This document shows, piece by piece, positions 8,808-16,735 of a stretch of DNA of 64,000 bases. A program made the position numbers and the translations under genes. The notes below the pieces were generated by a model. That model saw nothing but the letters and a program-made list of their open reading frames with translations. It had not been told where the DNA came from and searched no databases. The first letter of the stretch is position 1. Each line of letters opens with the position of its first letter. The stretch comes from Pseudomonas syringae (GTDB lineage: Bacteria; Pseudomonadota; Gammaproteobacteria; Pseudomonadales; Pseudomonadaceae), in NCBI RefSeq assembly GCF_001698815.1, contig NZ_LGSI01000050.1, forward strand, positions 124,001-188,000, read 5' to 3'.

Positions 8808-9722
8808 GTGAGCATGATCGACGACCTGGCGTTCTTTCAGCAGGTGGCAACGCGAGGCAGCCTGACGGAGGTGGCGCGTCATCTGGGCCTGTCGCTGCCG
8901 GCGGTGAGCAAACGCTTGAGCCAGCTTGAAAGTCGCCTGGGCGTGCAATTGCTGCAACGCACCACCCGCCGCTTGTCGCTGACGCCCGAAGGCACGCTCT
9001 ATCTGGACGGTGGCCGACCGATCCTGCGCCAGCTTGAAGAACTGGAAAGCGCGCTGAGCAGTCGCCAACCGACGCTGCATGGGCGCCTGCGCATCAATGG
9101 CACGCTGGGTTTCGGCCGTCGGCATCTGGCGCCCGTGGTGTCGAGCTTTGCCCGACTGCATCCGGAGCTGGAGATTTCCCTGGAGTTGACCAACCAGCCG
9201 GTCAGTCTGCTGGACGATCAGTTCGATATCGGTGTGGGCATGGGCGAGCCGCCTGACTCGCGGTTGATCGGTATTCGTCTGCTGGAAAATCCGCGCATTC
9301 TCTGTGCCGCGCCGCGCTATCTGGAAAGCATGTCCGCGCCGCAACAGGTGGCGGATCTGGTTCGGCACAACTGCATCGTGCTGCGTCAGTTCGGCAGCGA
9401 CTATGCCATCTGGCGTTTCCATAAGGACGGCGTCGACTATGCACACAAGGTCAGCGGAACCTTGTCGAGCAACGACGGTGAGGTCACGGTCGGTCTGGCG
9501 CTGGAGGGTCACGGCCTGATCCTGCGCTCACGCTGGGACGTTCAGGAACATCTGGAAAGCGGTCGCTTGCAAGCGGTGCTGGAAGATCATCAGGCACCCA
9601 ATGGCGACATCTACGCGGTTTACCAGCAACGTCGCCATTTGCCGCAGCGGATTTCGGTGTTTACCCATTACCTGGCCCAGGCGTTGGCCAAGCGTCTGCC
9701 GTTCGCCGCGCCGATACGGTAG
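8808..9722 (+). CDS. LysR-family regulator (DmlR-like)
   Basis: 304-residue LysR regulator. The helix-turn-helix is in DDLAFFQQVATRGSLTEVAR and LGLSLPAVSKRLSQLESRLG; effector domain from about residue 92. The PAVSKRLSQLE recognition helix and RTTRRLSLTPEG are typical of the DmlR/AaeR subgroup. The start is taken as GTG at 8808, eight bases after AAGGAAA; ATG at 8814 would remove two residues. Divergent from the tartrate/D-malate dehydrogenase gene, hence probably its activator. Confidence 0.9.
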   Translation: MSMIDDLAFFQQVATRGSLTEVARHLGLSLPAVSKRLSQLESRLGVQLLQRTTRRLSLTPEGTLYLDGGRPILRQLEELESALSSRQPTLHGRLRINGTLGFGRRHLAPVVSSFARLHPELEISLELTNQPVSLLDDQFDIGVGMGEPPDSRLIGIRLLENPRILCAAPRYLESMSAPQQVADLVRHNCIVLRQFGSDYAIWRFHKDGVDYAHKVSGTLSSNDGEVTVGLALEGHGLILRSRWDVQEHLESGRLQAVLEDHQAPNGDIYAVYQQRRHLPQRISVFTHYLAQALAKRLPFAAPIR

Positions 9723-9813
9723 AACCTGCTTTCTGGCGAGTTAAATATGAGCGTTTGTACTTGATGGGTGGGTGCATGATTGAGTCACTGCAAGCGCCGC
9801 GCATTCCTGTCCC

Positions 9814-9901
9814 GTTGGAGCGAGGCTTGCCCGCGAATCAGGCGCCTCGGTGGACCAGGCCCATCGCGTTATAGCTATTCGCGGGCAAGCCTCGCTCCAA
9901 C
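9814..9901. repeat. REP pair, GTTGGAGCGAGG class; remainder of a 391-bp gap
   Basis: Inverted pair GTTGGAGCGAGGCTTGCCCG ... CGGGCAAGCCTCGCTCCAAC about 40 bp apart. The same class is at 36374 and 46572. The gap between the LysR gene (ends 9722) and the binding-protein gene (starts 10114) otherwise holds only a small palindrome at 9931; nothing coding is convincing. Confidence 0.9.
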
Positions 9902-9930
9902 AAGGGTAAGGCATTCCCGAGATTTGTTTT

Positions 9931-9945
9931 ATAACCTGAAGTTAT
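9931..9945 (+). promoter_or_regulatory. Small palindrome in the upstream region of the orphan binding protein
   Basis: ATAAC-CTGAA-GTTAT, arms of five bases, in an A/T-rich stretch followed by TATGCTATG, which could serve as a -10 region. About 170 bp before the ATG at 10114. It could be an operator; no regulator can be assigned. Confidence 0.3.
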
Positions 9946-10113
9946 GCTATGTCTGACTATTCGTTCATTGTCGACTCGGGATCAGCTCTTGTAACGTCCT
10001 GCCGTCCCGCTCGGTAAAACAAAAAAATCAGACCTGAGCACGCAAGCCATTGCCAGGATTCAGTCGAGGTTTTTTGAAGCTGCCGAATTAATCTACGTTC
10101 AGGATGATTTGCC

Positions 10114-11151
10114 ATGAAAACCTTGTCCCGTGGTTCAGTCTTATCCCTGTTGTGTCTGTCGGTAGCTTGCTCGATCCCCGCCATGGCGGCCGAGATTACC
10201 TTTGTTTCCCAGGGCGGGACTTATCAGGAGGCGCAGACCAAGGCGATCCTTGATCCGGCTGCGAAGCGCCTGAACATCACCGTCAAACAGGACAGCGTTC
10301 CAGACGCATGGCCAATGGTCAAAGCCCAGGGCGAGACGAAAAAACCCTTGTGGGACGTGATCGATACGCCAACCTCGAACTGCATTCGCGGCGGCAAAGA
10401 AGGTTTGATCGAGCCGCTGGACCTGAGCAAGATGCCCAATGCGCAGGGCATGCCCGCGGCTTACCGCACAACCTGGTCGGTTGCCTACGAGTTCTATTCG
10501 TCGGTACTCGGCTACAACAAGAAAACCCTGAAAAAAGTGCCGCAGAGCTGGGCCGATTTCTGGAACGTCAAGGAATTCCCCGGCACCCGCGCCTTACGCA
10601 ACGACCCGATGGGTACACTCGAAGCCGCCTTGCTGTCCGACGGCGTGCCCCGCGACAAGCTTTATCCGCTGGATGTGGATCGCGCCTATAAACGCCTGCA
10701 ACAGATCAAACCGGATATCGCCGTGTGGTGGAGTTCCGGCGGCCAGTCGGCGCAACTGCTCAATGACGGCGAAGTTGACATGCTGATGATCTGGAACGGT
10801 CGCGCCAGCGCCGTGCGCAAGGACAACACCGACGTGGATTTCACCTACAACGACGGTCTGTTGCAGAACACCCAGTTATGCATCCTGAAAAACGCGCCTA
10901 ATTACGCGACGGCGGTGAAGTTCCTCGACGAAGCGGTCTCGCCGGATCTGCAGGCCAATCTGCCGCTGTACATCGACTACGGTCCAGGCAACCCGGCGGC
11001 GTTTGCCACTGGCAAGATTACCGCCGAACGCGCCAAGGAACTGCCAAGTTCGCCAGAGAACGCGGCGAAACAGGCGCTGCTTTCCGAAGAATGGTGGTCG
11101 TCACCTGCCGGTATTGCCGCCAAGGATCGTTGGTTGCAGTTCGTTCAGTAA
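10114..11151 (+). CDS. Periplasmic polyamine-type ABC substrate-binding protein (PotD/PotF-like), orphan
   Basis: 345 residues with a signal peptide (MKTLSRGSVLSLLCLSVACS, cleavage near AMAAE). The mature start EITFVSQGGTYQEAQTKA and later WWSSGGQSAQLLNDGEVDM, IWNGRASAV and PLYIDYGPGNPAAF place it in the family-1/PotD-like binding proteins of ABC importers. It is a clear paralogue of the binding protein at 26551-27603, sharing the same block order throughout. No permease or ATPase gene adjoins it. A REP pair and then a GMC oxidoreductase gene follow on the same strand. It may deliver its ligand to the transporter encoded at 21.7-27.6 kb (inference). Confidence 0.9.
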   Translation: MKTLSRGSVLSLLCLSVACSIPAMAAEITFVSQGGTYQEAQTKAILDPAAKRLNITVKQDSVPDAWPMVKAQGETKKPLWDVIDTPTSNCIRGGKEGLIEPLDLSKMPNAQGMPAAYRTTWSVAYEFYSSVLGYNKKTLKKVPQSWADFWNVKEFPGTRALRNDPMGTLEAALLSDGVPRDKLYPLDVDRAYKRLQQIKPDIAVWWSSGGQSAQLLNDGEVDMLMIWNGRASAVRKDNTDVDFTYNDGLLQNTQLCILKNAPNYATAVKFLDEAVSPDLQANLPLYIDYGPGNPAAFATGKITAERAKELPSSPENAAKQALLSEEWWSSPAGIAAKDRWLQFVQ

Positions 11152-11169
11152 AAGATTGGGCAGCATCAG

Positions 11170-11270
11170 GTAGGAGGGGACTCGTCCCCGAAAGCTCTGG
11201 TTCAGGTGGCGTTGATTTCGGATCAGCTCGTTGTCAGGTCCATAGGCTTCGGGGACAAGTCCCCTCCTAC
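11170..11270. repeat. REP pair, GTAGGAGGGGACTTGTCCCC class
   Basis: GTAGGAGGGGACTCGTCCCC at the left and GGGGACAAGTCCCCTCCTAC at the right, about 60 bp between. It fills the space between the binding-protein gene and the GMC oxidoreductase gene and may reduce read-through between them. Confidence 0.9.
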
Positions 11271-11297
11271 CAGCTTGCCAGAAGGAGCGTGTAGCCC

Positions 11298-13010
11298 ATG
11301 ATCGACTACCTGATTCTCGGCGGCGGCAGCGCGGGTTGCGTGCTGGCCGCGCGGCTCTCGGAAAACCCTGACCACAAGGTGTGCCTGGTGGAAGCCGGGC
11401 GTGACATTTCTGCCGGGGATTTGCCCGCAGAAATTCGCAGTCGCTATCCGGGGCGGGCCTATCTGGACGTCAGTAATATCTGGAAACGGCTGGCCGCCAG
11501 GATGGGTGGCAAGCCGCAGGCGGAGCGTCGTTACGAGCAGGCGCGAATTCTTGGCGGCGGTTCGGCGATTAACGCGCTGATGACCAATCGCGGCGCTCCG
11601 GCCGACTATGACGAATGGCAGCAACTGGGCGCCGACGGCTGGAACTGGCAAAGTGTGCTGCCGTATTTTCGCAAGCTGGAAACAGACTGCGATTTCGCTG
11701 GTCCGCTGCACGGTTCACAAGGCCCCATCAGAATTCGGCGCACGCCCGAGGCTGCGCTGTCACCTTTCGTCAATGCGGTGATCAATGCCCTGGCCGAACG
11801 CGGACTGGTGCGCAAGGCTGATCAGAATGGCGTTTGGGAGCAGGGCGTGTATGCCGGGGCCATTGGTGTCAGCGAACAGGGCGAGCGCATCCCCACGTCG
11901 GTCTGTTATCTGACGGACGAAGTACGCAAGCGGCGCAATCTCACCTTGCTCACCGACACCGTTGTCGATCGAGTACTGATCGAAGCGGGTCGGGCCACGG
12001 GCGCGCGGCTGCTCCGGCAGGGCGGCGCGGTCGAGCAGGTCATGGCGCGCGAAGTGATTGTCTGCGCCGGGGCGATCCACAGCCCGGCGGTGCTGATGCG
12101 CAGCGGCATCGGCCCGGTCAATGAGCTGCTCAATCTGGGCATTCGCCTGGTGGTGGATCGTCCGGGCGTCGGCGGCAATCTGATGGAACATCCCTCGATA
12201 GCCGTGTCCGCATTGCTGGAAAAAGCCGGACGCACGCCATTCAAGGATGAGCATCACGAACAGGCCATCGTGCGCTTTTCGTCCGGGCTGAATAACACCG
12301 TTGAATGCGACATGCATGGTGCAATCCTGTCGCGCTCGGGCTGGCATTCGGTGGGCTATCGGCTGGGGACGATGTTCTTCTGGGTCAATAAATCCTATTC
12401 CCGAGGGCGGCTGCGCCTGGTCTCCAACAATCCTCTCGATGAACCTGAAGTGAATTTCGACATGCTCTCGGACCCGCGCGATCTGGAGCGTCTCAAACAG
12501 GCGTTGCGCTTGGGGGCCAATACCTTGCGAGCACCTTCGATGACCGCCGTGCGCAGCGTGGTGTTCCCGTCCAGCTACTCGCCTCGGGTAGCGAAAATCG
12601 CCATGCCGGGCCTGTTCAACGGTGTGCAGCGCGGGTTGTTGAGCCTGCTGCTGGACATCGCCGGTCCGCTGCGCAAGGCGTTGATTCACGGTCTGGTCAC
12701 GCAGGGCGTAACCCTGGACAAGCTCTTGGCCGACGATGTAGTCCTCACCGAATTCGTGCGTAAGAACGTCGGCGGCACCTGGCATCCTTCCGGCACCTGT
12801 CGCATGGGCAACATTGATGATCCGGCGGCGGTGACCTTGAGTGATGGGCGGGTGATCGGTGTCGGCAATCTGCGGGTGTGCGATGCGTCACTGATGCCTT
12901 CCATTCCTTGCGCCAATACCAACGTGCCGACCATCATGATCGCCGAGCGTATTGCCGATCTGATCAAGGCTGAGTCCATGAGCAGCAGTGCAAAGCAAAA
13001 GACCGCCTGA
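11298..13010 (+). CDS. GMC-family FAD oxidoreductase (choline dehydrogenase-like)
   Basis: 570-residue flavoprotein oxidising an alcohol group. The FAD-binding fingerprint is at the N terminus (LILGGGSAGCVLAARLSE, ending LVEAGRD). The GMC signature is ARILGGGSAINALMTNRG with Y-D-E-W following. The second GMC signature AGAIHSPAVLMRSGIGP is near residue 255. The C-terminal active-site block HPSGTCRMG provides the catalytic His, and PSIPCANTNVPTIMIAERIA the closing helix. Start ATG at 11298 after AAGGAGCGTGTAGCC. Substrate unknown; the adjacent binding-protein gene and the convergent aldehyde dehydrogenase suggest an alcohol-to-acid oxidation of an imported compound (inference). Confidence 0.9.
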   Translation: MIDYLILGGGSAGCVLAARLSENPDHKVCLVEAGRDISAGDLPAEIRSRYPGRAYLDVSNIWKRLAARMGGKPQAERRYEQARILGGGSAINALMTNRGAPADYDEWQQLGADGWNWQSVLPYFRKLETDCDFAGPLHGSQGPIRIRRTPEAALSPFVNAVINALAERGLVRKADQNGVWEQGVYAGAIGVSEQGERIPTSVCYLTDEVRKRRNLTLLTDTVVDRVLIEAGRATGARLLRQGGAVEQVMAREVIVCAGAIHSPAVLMRSGIGPVNELLNLGIRLVVDRPGVGGNLMEHPSIAVSALLEKAGRTPFKDEHHEQAIVRFSSGLNNTVECDMHGAILSRSGWHSVGYRLGTMFFWVNKSYSRGRLRLVSNNPLDEPEVNFDMLSDPRDLERLKQALRLGANTLRAPSMTAVRSVVFPSSYSPRVAKIAMPGLFNGVQRGLLSLLLDIAGPLRKALIHGLVTQGVTLDKLLADDVVLTEFVRKNVGGTWHPSGTCRMGNIDDPAAVTLSDGRVIGVGNLRVCDASLMPSIPCANTNVPTIMIAERIADLIKAESMSSSAKQKTA

Positions 13011-13032
13011 TCAGGGCGGTCTTTTGCTTTGC
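12990..13032. terminator. Bidirectional rho-independent terminator overlapping a stop codon
   Basis: A perfect 43-bp inverted repeat: the arm GCAAAGCAAAAGACCGCC is followed by TGATCAG and the complementary arm ending TTTTGCTTTGC. It has A-run and T-run flanks for both directions and serves the convergent GMC oxidoreductase (stop codon at 13008-13010, inside the loop) and the aldehyde dehydrogenase gene ending at 13059. Confidence 0.92.
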
Positions 13033-13058
13033 CGGGCTTTCAGTTCAAAGTCAGTACC

Positions 13059-14486
13059 TCAAGGCTGATAGCCGATGATGCCCTTGACCTCAAGAAACGC
13101 TTCCAGCCCCCACTCTGCATATTCGCGACCATTGCCGGACTGCTTGTAGCCGCCGAACGGCGCGCCCGCGTCCCAGGCCGGATGATTGATCGACACGCTG
13201 CCCGCCCGCAGCTGCAGGGCAACGGCTCGGGCCCGCTCAAGACTTGCCGATTGCACATAGGCGGCGAGGCCGAACACGCTGTCATTGGCCATGGCGATGG
13301 CCTGTTGTTCGTCGACATACGGCTGGATGCACAGTACCGGGCCGAAGATTTCATCCCGGGAAATGGTCATGTGCGGCGCAACCCCGGCGAAGATCGTCGG
13401 CTGCACGTAATAACCTTGATCAAGATGTTCAGGGCGTCCCAATCCACCGCATATCAACTGCGCGCCTTCCTCAATGCCAATGGCGATCATGCGTTGAATG
13501 GCCTGGTACTGCCGCTCACTGATCACCGGGCCCATGGTGGTCTGCGGATCTTCCGGCGGACCGAGACGACACGCGCTGGCCGCGCGCCGCGCGATGTCCA
13601 CAGCCTGGTCATGCAAGGCTGCGGGCACCAACATGCGGGTTGGCGCGTTGCAGGATTGGCCGCTGTTGCCGAAGCAGGAGTTGACCCCGGCGGTGACCGC
13701 AGTTTCCAGGTCCGCATCGTCGAGCAGGATATTTGCTGACTTGCCGCCCAGTTCCTGATGCACGCGCTTGACCGTCGGCGCCGCCAGACGGGCGACTTCA
13801 ACCCCGGCGCGGGTCGAGCCGGTGAACGAAACCATGTCGACATCCGGGTGACTGGCCAGCGCCGCGCCCACCGTAGGCCCGTCACCGTTGATCAGATTGA
13901 ACACTCCCGCAGGCACGCCCGCGTCGTGCATCACTTCGGCAAACAGCAGCGCGTTCAATGGCGCGATTTCGCTGGGCTTGAGCACCATGGTGCAGCCGGC
14001 GGCCAAGGCCGGCGCGGCCTTGCAGACGATCTGGTTGATTGGCCAGTTCCATGGCGTGATCAATGCCACCACGCCCACCGGCTCGAAATTGATCAGGGTC
14101 GAGCCGCGCATTTTCTGAAAGGCGAAACCGTCCAGGCTGCGCAGCAACTCCTGCAGATGGCGCTTGCCGATACCGGCTTGCCAGTCATGGGCGAGGCTCT
14201 TCGGTGCGCCGACTTCCAGCATGATTGCTTCGGCGATCTCGTCGTAGCGTTTCATGAACGAAGCCAGAATCTGCTCGAGCAGCGCTTTGCGTTCCGCCAC
14301 TGAAGTGCGCGCGAACGCCGGGAAGGCGCGTTTCGCAGCGGACACGGCGGCGTCCACGTCAGCCTGATTACCCAGGGCGATCTCGCTGAACGGTTGCTCG
14401 GTGGCCGGATTGATCACTGGCATACGACTGCTGGAATGCGGTTCGACCCAGCAACCATCGATATAGAACTTAAGCGCGTTATGCAT
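13059..14486 (-). CDS. NAD(P)-dependent aldehyde dehydrogenase
   Basis: 475-residue aldehyde dehydrogenase. Cofactor-fold block VVALITPWNWPINQI, catalytic Glu in ELGGKSANI, catalytic Cys in GNSGQSCNAPTR (about residue 280), and EIFGPVLCIQPY near the end. Start at the ATG ending at 14486 (MHNALKFYIDG), which fits family length; the frame continues upstream without family resemblance. Convergent with the GMC oxidoreductase and divergent from a LysR gene (147 bp between starts), which is its likely regulator. Substrate unknown; the NSGQSCNAPTR motif is common in NAD-dependent ALDHs of broad aliphatic specificity. Confidence 0.9.
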   Translation of the reverse strand: MHNALKFYIDGCWVEPHSSSRMPVINPATEQPFSEIALGNQADVDAAVSAAKRAFPAFARTSVAERKALLEQILASFMKRYDEIAEAIMLEVGAPKSLAHDWQAGIGKRHLQELLRSLDGFAFQKMRGSTLINFEPVGVVALITPWNWPINQIVCKAAPALAAGCTMVLKPSEIAPLNALLFAEVMHDAGVPAGVFNLINGDGPTVGAALASHPDVDMVSFTGSTRAGVEVARLAAPTVKRVHQELGGKSANILLDDADLETAVTAGVNSCFGNSGQSCNAPTRMLVPAALHDQAVDIARRAASACRLGPPEDPQTTMGPVISERQYQAIQRMIAIGIEEGAQLICGGLGRPEHLDQGYYVQPTIFAGVAPHMTISRDEIFGPVLCIQPYVDEQQAIAMANDSVFGLAAYVQSASLERARAVALQLRAGSVSINHPAWDAGAPFGGYKQSGNGREYAEWGLEAFLEVKGIIGYQP

Positions 14487-14633
14487 GGGGAAAGTGCTCT
14501 TCTGCAGGCGAATTGAAAGGGGCGGCAAGCGAGTTTTTTCAGGCAAGAAGCATAGCCGTTTCCTCGCAAGAATAAGCCGGTATTTTTCATTCCGGCAATT
14601 TACTAATAGTTGTGTCAGGCATAAACTCAGGTC

Positions 14634-15581
14634 ATGTCTAACTTACGCCGTAAGCTCCCCAGCTCCAGCTCATTATTCGTCTTCGAGGCGGCCGCTCGAT
14701 GTGGCAGCTTCACTCGTGCGGCGGATGAGCTGTGCGTCAGCCAGCCTGCGGTCAGTCGCATGTTGGCGCGGCTGGAAGAACACCTTGGCGTGCAGCTGTT
14801 CGAGCGGGTGCGCGGCGGCGCCAGGCTGACCGAAAGTGGCAGCATTTTGTATCGCCGGGTGCAGGAAGGCTTCAGCACCATCGAGTCGGCGATCAGTGAA
14901 ATCGAGTCCCGCGCCACGGGTATTGAAACCGTTACCCTGTCGGTTTCCACGGCGTTCACCACTCACTGGCTGATGCCGCGCATGAGCCGTTTCAACGAAC
15001 GATTCCCCACCGTGGACATGCGTTACCAGTTGATGTCGGGGCGCATCGGCGGGCCGTTGGTGGATGTCGATCTGGGCATGCGTTATCTGGACGCCGGCAG
15101 CGTAAAAGCCACGGATCGCCTGCTTGTCCCGGAAATCACCCTGCCGGTGTGCAACGCTTCGTACCTCAAGAACGTGCTGAACAGCAGCAACCAGAAATGT
15201 CCGCCAACGCTGATCAATATGGACAACCAGGACCGCAGTTGGGCCGAGGGCTTCGCGGCTCCCGGCCGCAGTGACAACGCCCTGGTATTTTCCGATTACG
15301 CGGTGGTGGTGCAGGCGGCCTTGCTCGGGCAGGGCGTTGCACTGGGTTGGTTGAACGTGGTTTCCCACTGCCTGGTGAAGGGCGAATTGTTGCCGGCTGC
15401 CGATCACGTGCGGGTTGCCTCGCGCCGTTGCTGTCTGGTCTCCCCGAGCAACCGTCCACTGCGCCCGGTGGTGGAAAATGTCCGCGAGTGGATCGTCGAA
15501 GAAATGCGCGATGACCTGGTTCGAATCGATGCGCTCTACCCGCATCTCGGTCTGGCGGAAAAGGTCGATTTTACCGATTGA
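14634..15581 (+). CDS. LysR-family regulator (GcvA-like)
   Basis: 315 residues. Helix-turn-helix in LFVFEAAARCGSFTRAADEL and CVSQPAVSRMLARLEEHLGV; the long N-terminal lead-in (MSNLRRKLPSSSSL) and RMLARLEEHLG are typical of the GcvA branch. The effector domain includes VSTAFTTHWLMPRMSRFNER and DLGMRYLDAG. Divergent from the aldehyde dehydrogenase gene; a HAD dehalogenase-like gene follows on the same strand after 140 bp. Its target is inferred from position only. Confidence 0.9.
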   Translation: MSNLRRKLPSSSSLFVFEAAARCGSFTRAADELCVSQPAVSRMLARLEEHLGVQLFERVRGGARLTESGSILYRRVQEGFSTIESAISEIESRATGIETVTLSVSTAFTTHWLMPRMSRFNERFPTVDMRYQLMSGRIGGPLVDVDLGMRYLDAGSVKATDRLLVPEITLPVCNASYLKNVLNSSNQKCPPTLINMDNQDRSWAEGFAAPGRSDNALVFSDYAVVVQAALLGQGVALGWLNVVSHCLVKGELLPAADHVRVASRRCCLVSPSNRPLRPVVENVREWIVEEMRDDLVRIDALYPHLGLAEKVDFTD

Positions 15582-15721
15582 GGGCAGGTGTGCCGCGAGG
15601 AGTAAAAAAACAGTAGGTTATGCCCTGAGGTCAGGTCAAAACAGAATATTTCGTGAGAGAGCGGGGTCGATAATTGACCCCAGACAGCTTCACCCTCATG
15701 ACCTATCTTGCGGAGCGCCTT

Positions 15722-16426
15722 ATGTCATTCAAGCAGTTCAAAGCCCTGACGTTCGACGTCGTCGGTACCCTCATCGATTTCGAAGCCGGAATCCTGAACC
15801 ATGTGCGTGAAGTCGCGGGCGATGCCGGCAAGGCCTGCAGCGATGACGATCTCCTCAAGGCCTATCGCGAAGCCCGAGCCAACCCGGATTCGGGCTGGTG
15901 GCCAGACGATCTGGAACGTTGCTATCACTTGATGGCCGCCAAACTCGGCTTGCCGGATAACGACGAGTACGCCAAAGGCTTGAGTCTGGCAGTGAAAAAC
16001 TTCCCGGCCTTCCCGGATTCGGTCGAAGCCCTGAAACGTCTGCACAAGCACTTCAAGCTGGTTGCTACGACTAACTCGCGGATCTGGGCCCTGGATTTCA
16101 TGGCCAAGACCCTGGATGAACCCTTCGATGTGCGCGTCACGGTTGACGACGTACGCTTCGAAAAGCCTGATCCACAGTTCTTCGCTTACACCCGTGGCGT
16201 GCTCGCGACGCAAGGCATCCTGTTCGAGAACATCCTTCACGTTGCCCAGAGCCAGTATCACGATATAGGCGTAGCCATGCGCCTGGGTTATCAGACCTGC
16301 TGGATCGAGCGTCGCTTTGCCCAGAAAGGCTCCGGCGGCACGCTGGAGTCCGAGCACACCAAACCGCATTACCACTTCACGTCCCTGGCGCAACTGGCCG
16401 ATGCGGTCGAGAAAGAGTTGGGTTGA
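15722..16426 (+). CDS. HAD-superfamily haloacid-dehalogenase-type hydrolase
   Basis: 234-residue HAD hydrolase. Motif I FDVVGTLIDF supplies the nucleophilic Asp, motif II ATTNSR the Ser/Thr position, and motif III FEKPDPQFF the conserved Lys; HVAQSQYHDIGVAMRLG is the motif IV region. Overall it resembles type II 2-haloacid dehalogenases, though in pseudomonads such genes beside amine catabolism may act on phosphate esters or other small acids. Start ATG at 15722 follows GGAG with six bases spacing. A degenerate paralogue lies at 19374-20060. A MITE-like element begins 14 bp after its stop codon. Confidence 0.87.
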   Translation: MSFKQFKALTFDVVGTLIDFEAGILNHVREVAGDAGKACSDDDLLKAYREARANPDSGWWPDDLERCYHLMAAKLGLPDNDEYAKGLSLAVKNFPAFPDSVEALKRLHKHFKLVATTNSRIWALDFMAKTLDEPFDVRVTVDDVRFEKPDPQFFAYTRGVLATQGILFENILHVAQSQYHDIGVAMRLGYQTCWIERRFAQKGSGGTLESEHTKPHYHFTSLAQLADAVEKELG

Positions 16427-16440
16427 TGCAGGTCCGGTAC

Positions 16441-16578
16441 AGACTGTGTGAAAACGTCACGAGCGATGACAAGACAAGGCAAAAACAGGCGAAAAAGCGG
16501 AGTCTAGGTGTTCTAAATGAGCATTTTTCGCCTGTTTTTAACGCAGTATTGTCGAGCGCAGTAGTTTTCACACAGTCT
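16441..16578. mobile_element. MITE-like palindromic element, 138 bp, no coding capacity
   Basis: Ends are a perfect 15-bp terminal inverted repeat, AGACTGTGTGAAAAC and GTTTTCACACAGTCT. Inside is a second perfect 16-bp inverted repeat, AAAAACAGGCGAAAAA at 16481-16496 and its complement at 16524-16539; the rest is imperfectly complementary, so the whole element can fold into one long hairpin. The A/T-rich inner arms could also terminate transcription of the preceding gene. The terminal sequence resembles insertion-sequence ends seen in Pseudomonas (recollection, not searched). No target-site duplication is obvious. It abuts a REP pair with only two bases between them. Confidence 0.7.
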
Positions 16579-16580
16579 GG

Positions 16581-16684
16581 GTAGGAGGGGACTTGTCCCC
16601 GAAGGCGGTAGGCCGAACAGCGTGGATTGGTCGGATTCACGCGTTGTCTGGCCCTCTGCTTTTCGGGGACAAGTCCCCTCCTAC
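16581..16684. repeat. REP pair, GTAGGAGGGGACTTGTCCCC class
   Basis: GTAGGAGGGGACTTGTCCCC at the left and GGGGACAAGTCCCCTCCTAC at the right, about 64 bp between. Together with the MITE-like element it fills the 309-bp gap before the FAD oxidoreductase gene. Confidence 0.9.
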
Positions 16685-16735
16685 CGATGAGTATCGCTAT
16701 TTAGTTGGTTAAAAATGTCATACATGAGGTCGGCG

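Noticed and set aside
9957..10184. Possible 75-residue minus-strand gene before the orphan binding protein
   Set aside because: Overlaps the start of the binding-protein gene, no ribosome-binding site, no resemblance to known families.
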